A stretch of DNA of 64,000 nucleotides from Marisa cornuarietis (Eukaryota; Mollusca; Gastropoda; Architaenioglossa; Ampullariidae). The stretch spans positions 5,910,001-5,974,000 of the forward strand of contig SMMW01000585.1 in NCBI GenBank assembly GCA_004794655.1, written 5' to 3'. The notes below the pieces were generated by a model that did no database searches, was not told the origin of the DNA, and worked only from the letters and a program-made list of their open reading frames with translations. Positions 61,621 through 64,000 of this stretch are shown here, one piece after another. The position numbers and the translations under genes were made by a program. How positions within the stretch are numbered: position 1 is the stretch's first letter; the number at the start of each line of letters is the position of its first letter.

Positions 61621-62065
61621 ATTCATGAACATGCATGGATGAACACAGGGCTACGCAGGCTTAAATTCATGAATAGTAGGTGTTTTTTTTTAAAGAGAGA
61701 GAGAATGTGTCTCTTATGAGGTCGTTGGGAAAAGAAGTTTTTCCTGTTCATGCCTTTCACTTCTATTCTCGTCTAGAATCTGGTCGAGCAAGACACCGTC
61801 AAGGAGAGATAAATATAGACAAACTTCCTGGTATACCTCTATCTGCACGAAAGCTGTGTTGCTAAATGTAAGACCTTTTACAGTCGCGTACTACTAGAGA
61901 CAGTTTCTGTATGTAATCCGTCCACAACATGTGCTAGAAGAGACATGGGATATTTAGTATCTGGTCTAGAGACATGAACTGTGCTTGTCTATCTTTGTTC
62001 AGTCAAAATGTAAGCAACTGTTAATATTAATCTAGAATTGACAACGAGCATTTATTTCGACTTAC

Positions 62066-62530
62066 CAGGCCCAGTACATGATCGTGACTGCAGCCTGACA
62101 CCACGGAGCTGAACGTTTTGGTTAATATTGGCACAGCGAGTTGTTCCTATGAAAAAAAGTTCCTATGAAGCTTATTACGACACGTTTTTCATTTTCTTTT
62201 TTTTTATTTCTTTCTTACTTGGTTTTCTCTTGTTTTTTCTTAATTTCGCTTCCATTTTTAAACTAACTAATAAGGGTCTCTTAGATCAAATCTACCTTAC
62301 CAGTGGTGTTTGATAACTCTGTCTTATGCGAGATGAAATGTGTTATCTCTTTAGCCTCATCAGGCTTGACACTAAATAAAAAACTACGTGTCGCCAGGTA
62401 AACACTCAGTCTTCCTGGTATTTCTTGAGTGAATTCAAAAGTTAGGTCACGTGGTCGATATGTAGTAGCGGCGACAGCAGGACTGAGAAGGAGTCAAACT
62501 TGCCAGACTTCCCGAGACAATCAGCGTGAT
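62066..62530 (-). pseudogene. Frameshifted relic of two MAM-receptor exons
   Basis: Exon-like blocks 62,296-62,530 and 62,066-62,162 match receptor exons 54,309-54,547 and 53,946-54,033, including splice sites (gtag before ATCACGCTGA; donors gtagat and gtaagt). The first block is 4 bp shorter than its partner. The loss falls after codons for IDHVT and brings TAA into frame at once, truncating MAM domain 1. The second block keeps an open frame (GVRLQSRSCTGPG) and has three extra codons. The other receptor exons are not found in the 3.5 kb downstream, so this is a partial, dead copy. Confidence 0.8.
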
Positions 62531-63169
62531 CTACAAGAAACATAATGAGACAAGATACACATTACTGACAATACAGAGAAGAATTTTACTCATGCGTGTC
62601 CGAAATTATGTTTCATAATGGGGAGACCGGTAGTCTGGTGGCTAATAAACTCGATTTCGAACAGAACGTTGGCAGTTACAGGGTATTTTCCAATGTTACC
62701 TTTCTTACACCGAATTGGCTTAAGCAATACCCTTCCTTTGTTCGCTTCTTCTTCACATGTACTAATCTGTAAAACCCAGGCAGTCTTTCGCCGTAAAAGC
62801 CAGCTATGACATTTAATGCAAATGCAGTACTGCTGGATAACCGAATAAGAACTACGTTTCCTACCTGACGAATAGTCATACTTATCCGCCGGTACTGACA
62901 GTCATGGGGAAAAGTTGATTAAACGCAGAAATCGACAGAAGTCTCCAAATACGCCTGTCTTGAAAGCTGGTGAGCAGGTTTTGTATGGAACAACCAGTCC
63001 ACTTTTGGAAGGTGGTAATTATTCTGCCCTCCTCTCCATCGATCCACCCACTTCCAATGTATTTTTAAGGACAATTCTTAGAGCATCGCGCCGAGACGAT
63101 TCCAAATGGTGGCAATGGTTATACTTAAAAAAATCGTTGGTCTTGTGTTCCACGTATCAGATTTTGAGT

Positions 63170-64000
63170 AGTTTTCTTAGACTCAAAAGCCTAGATCCCC
63201 CTCTCCCGTGTCGGGAAGTAGAGTCAATCCCTCACATCTGTACAACAGGACAGGAACTACGACGACCTTGGCAACACCCCACCCAGATCCTGTCCAGTCT
63301 GGCAGCTGGTGCTGTCGCTGCTGCGATCCTGATGCAGATGTCTGTCGTGTATCTGCCATCTTTGTTAAGAATGGTTCTCACGTACTTCAAGCTGTTCAGC
63401 TCCTCAAGCTGTACTCAGTTTATGCAATTTGTGCAACAGGCAGGACTGCTTTTGTCACTGCTAGTCTTCTTTTATGTGCATTCCCACTGTTGGTAAGTTC
63501 TTGAAGTTTGCTGCTGGTGCCAGCAATCTTATCAATGTTGTCTGCAAAGTTCCATATGCCCTCTCATCAATGGAAATGGAGGTGTGATTGACATGAAGGA
63601 TTTGTTGCATCATCTTTTCTAGAAAGACGCTGAACAGTACGTACAGACGATAGGAGCCATGTTTTGTGGGGAAAATGTTTCCTTTTGGGTTTTCAGCAGC
63701 ACTGCTATTATTAAACTCTTCTACAGCATTTCAATTACTTGAAAGAGGCTTTCTTCGATGTTATATGTTTTGCGTCCTATACCACAGCCCTTTATGCGAG
63801 ACTCACTCTGAAGTGATTTTTATTTAAAGTCAATGAAGTTGTGAAAAAGATCTCACTGATGTAGTACACGTTTTTCTCTCAAGATGCGGCAAATGAGTAT
63901 GTGTACCTGTGTTCCTGTATGGTCTGAAGTCCTTCTGTTCTTCTATCATTTTTTTCAGCGGTAGTGTTGATGCGATTACGTATTACTTTTAACATGACTT
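63170..64000 (-). mobile_element. Decayed LINE reverse transcriptase running off the window
   Basis: Minus-strand fragments in several frames, in RT order from the window edge inward: FFTTSLTLNK-like near 63,820; LFSVFLEKMMQQILH near 63,630; HTSISIDERAYG near 63,570; LRTILNKDGRYTTDICIRIA near 63,370 (matching the 'FKYLG...KDG...IRIRIA' block of RTE-like elements); ARLDRIW near 63,300. Stops and frameshifts throughout. The overlapping plus-strand frame at 62,915-63,496 is its shadow. Confidence 0.7.

Noticed and set aside
62915..63496. 193-codon plus-strand frame, the longest on that strand in this part
   Set aside because: The opposite strand reads as reverse transcriptase in the correct motif order, so this frame is its shadow.

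Overview
This is eukaryotic, intron-rich, AT-leaning DNA. It is full of dinucleotide and trinucleotide microsatellites, tRNA-derived SINEs, LINE fragments and DNA-transposon remnants. The best guess is a mollusc, probably a gastropod. That is an inference from the gene content (expanded arylsulfatase-B-like genes, a MAM receptor whose tail resembles gastropod proteins I recall) and the repeat style; no species is claimed. None of the long open frames is a whole gene. The genes were rebuilt exon by exon from splice signals, reading phase and comparison of duplicated copies.

Region 1 (1-8.1 kb) is intergenic: a SINE with a hAT-type MITE nested inside it, a minisatellite and microsatellites. Region 2 (8.1-46.8 kb) is a tandem array of a two-gene module. 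Each full module has an arylsulfatase-B-like gene on the minus strand (13 coding exons, 488 codons, all expected catalytic residues present) and, divergently on the plus strand, a short gene for a small secreted peptide. Module A covers about 10.5-26.6 kb and module B about 27.2-46.8 kb. Introns, intronic SINEs and promoter elements align between them. A third, decayed sulfatase last exon lies at 8.57-8.70 kb. Copy-specific insertions (a hAT relic in A; a 2.3-kb piggyBac-like/foldback element and a pogo-like MITE in B) show the modules diverging after duplication.

The most unusual signal is the peptide pair at 25.0-25.9 and 44.8-45.8 kb. The 5' exon and signal peptide are nearly identical (16 of 18 residues), and introns, promoter and 3' regions still align. 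The predicted mature regions do not align beyond the first few codons, and B is much shorter. This conserved-signal, divergent-mature pattern is typical of rapidly evolving secreted peptides. No function can be read from the sequence.

Region 3 (46.8-50 kb) holds LINE fragments. Region 4 (50.0-58.4 kb) is a minus-strand single-pass membrane receptor with two MAM domains, a Ser/Thr-rich stalk, one transmembrane helix and a tyrosine-motif-rich cytoplasmic tail. Region 5 (58.7-64 kb) contains a local duplication, a dispersed repeat, a frameshifted relic of two receptor exons (62.07-62.53 kb) and a decayed LINE reverse transcriptase that runs to the window edge. The receptor locus has therefore also been duplicated, with one copy decaying.
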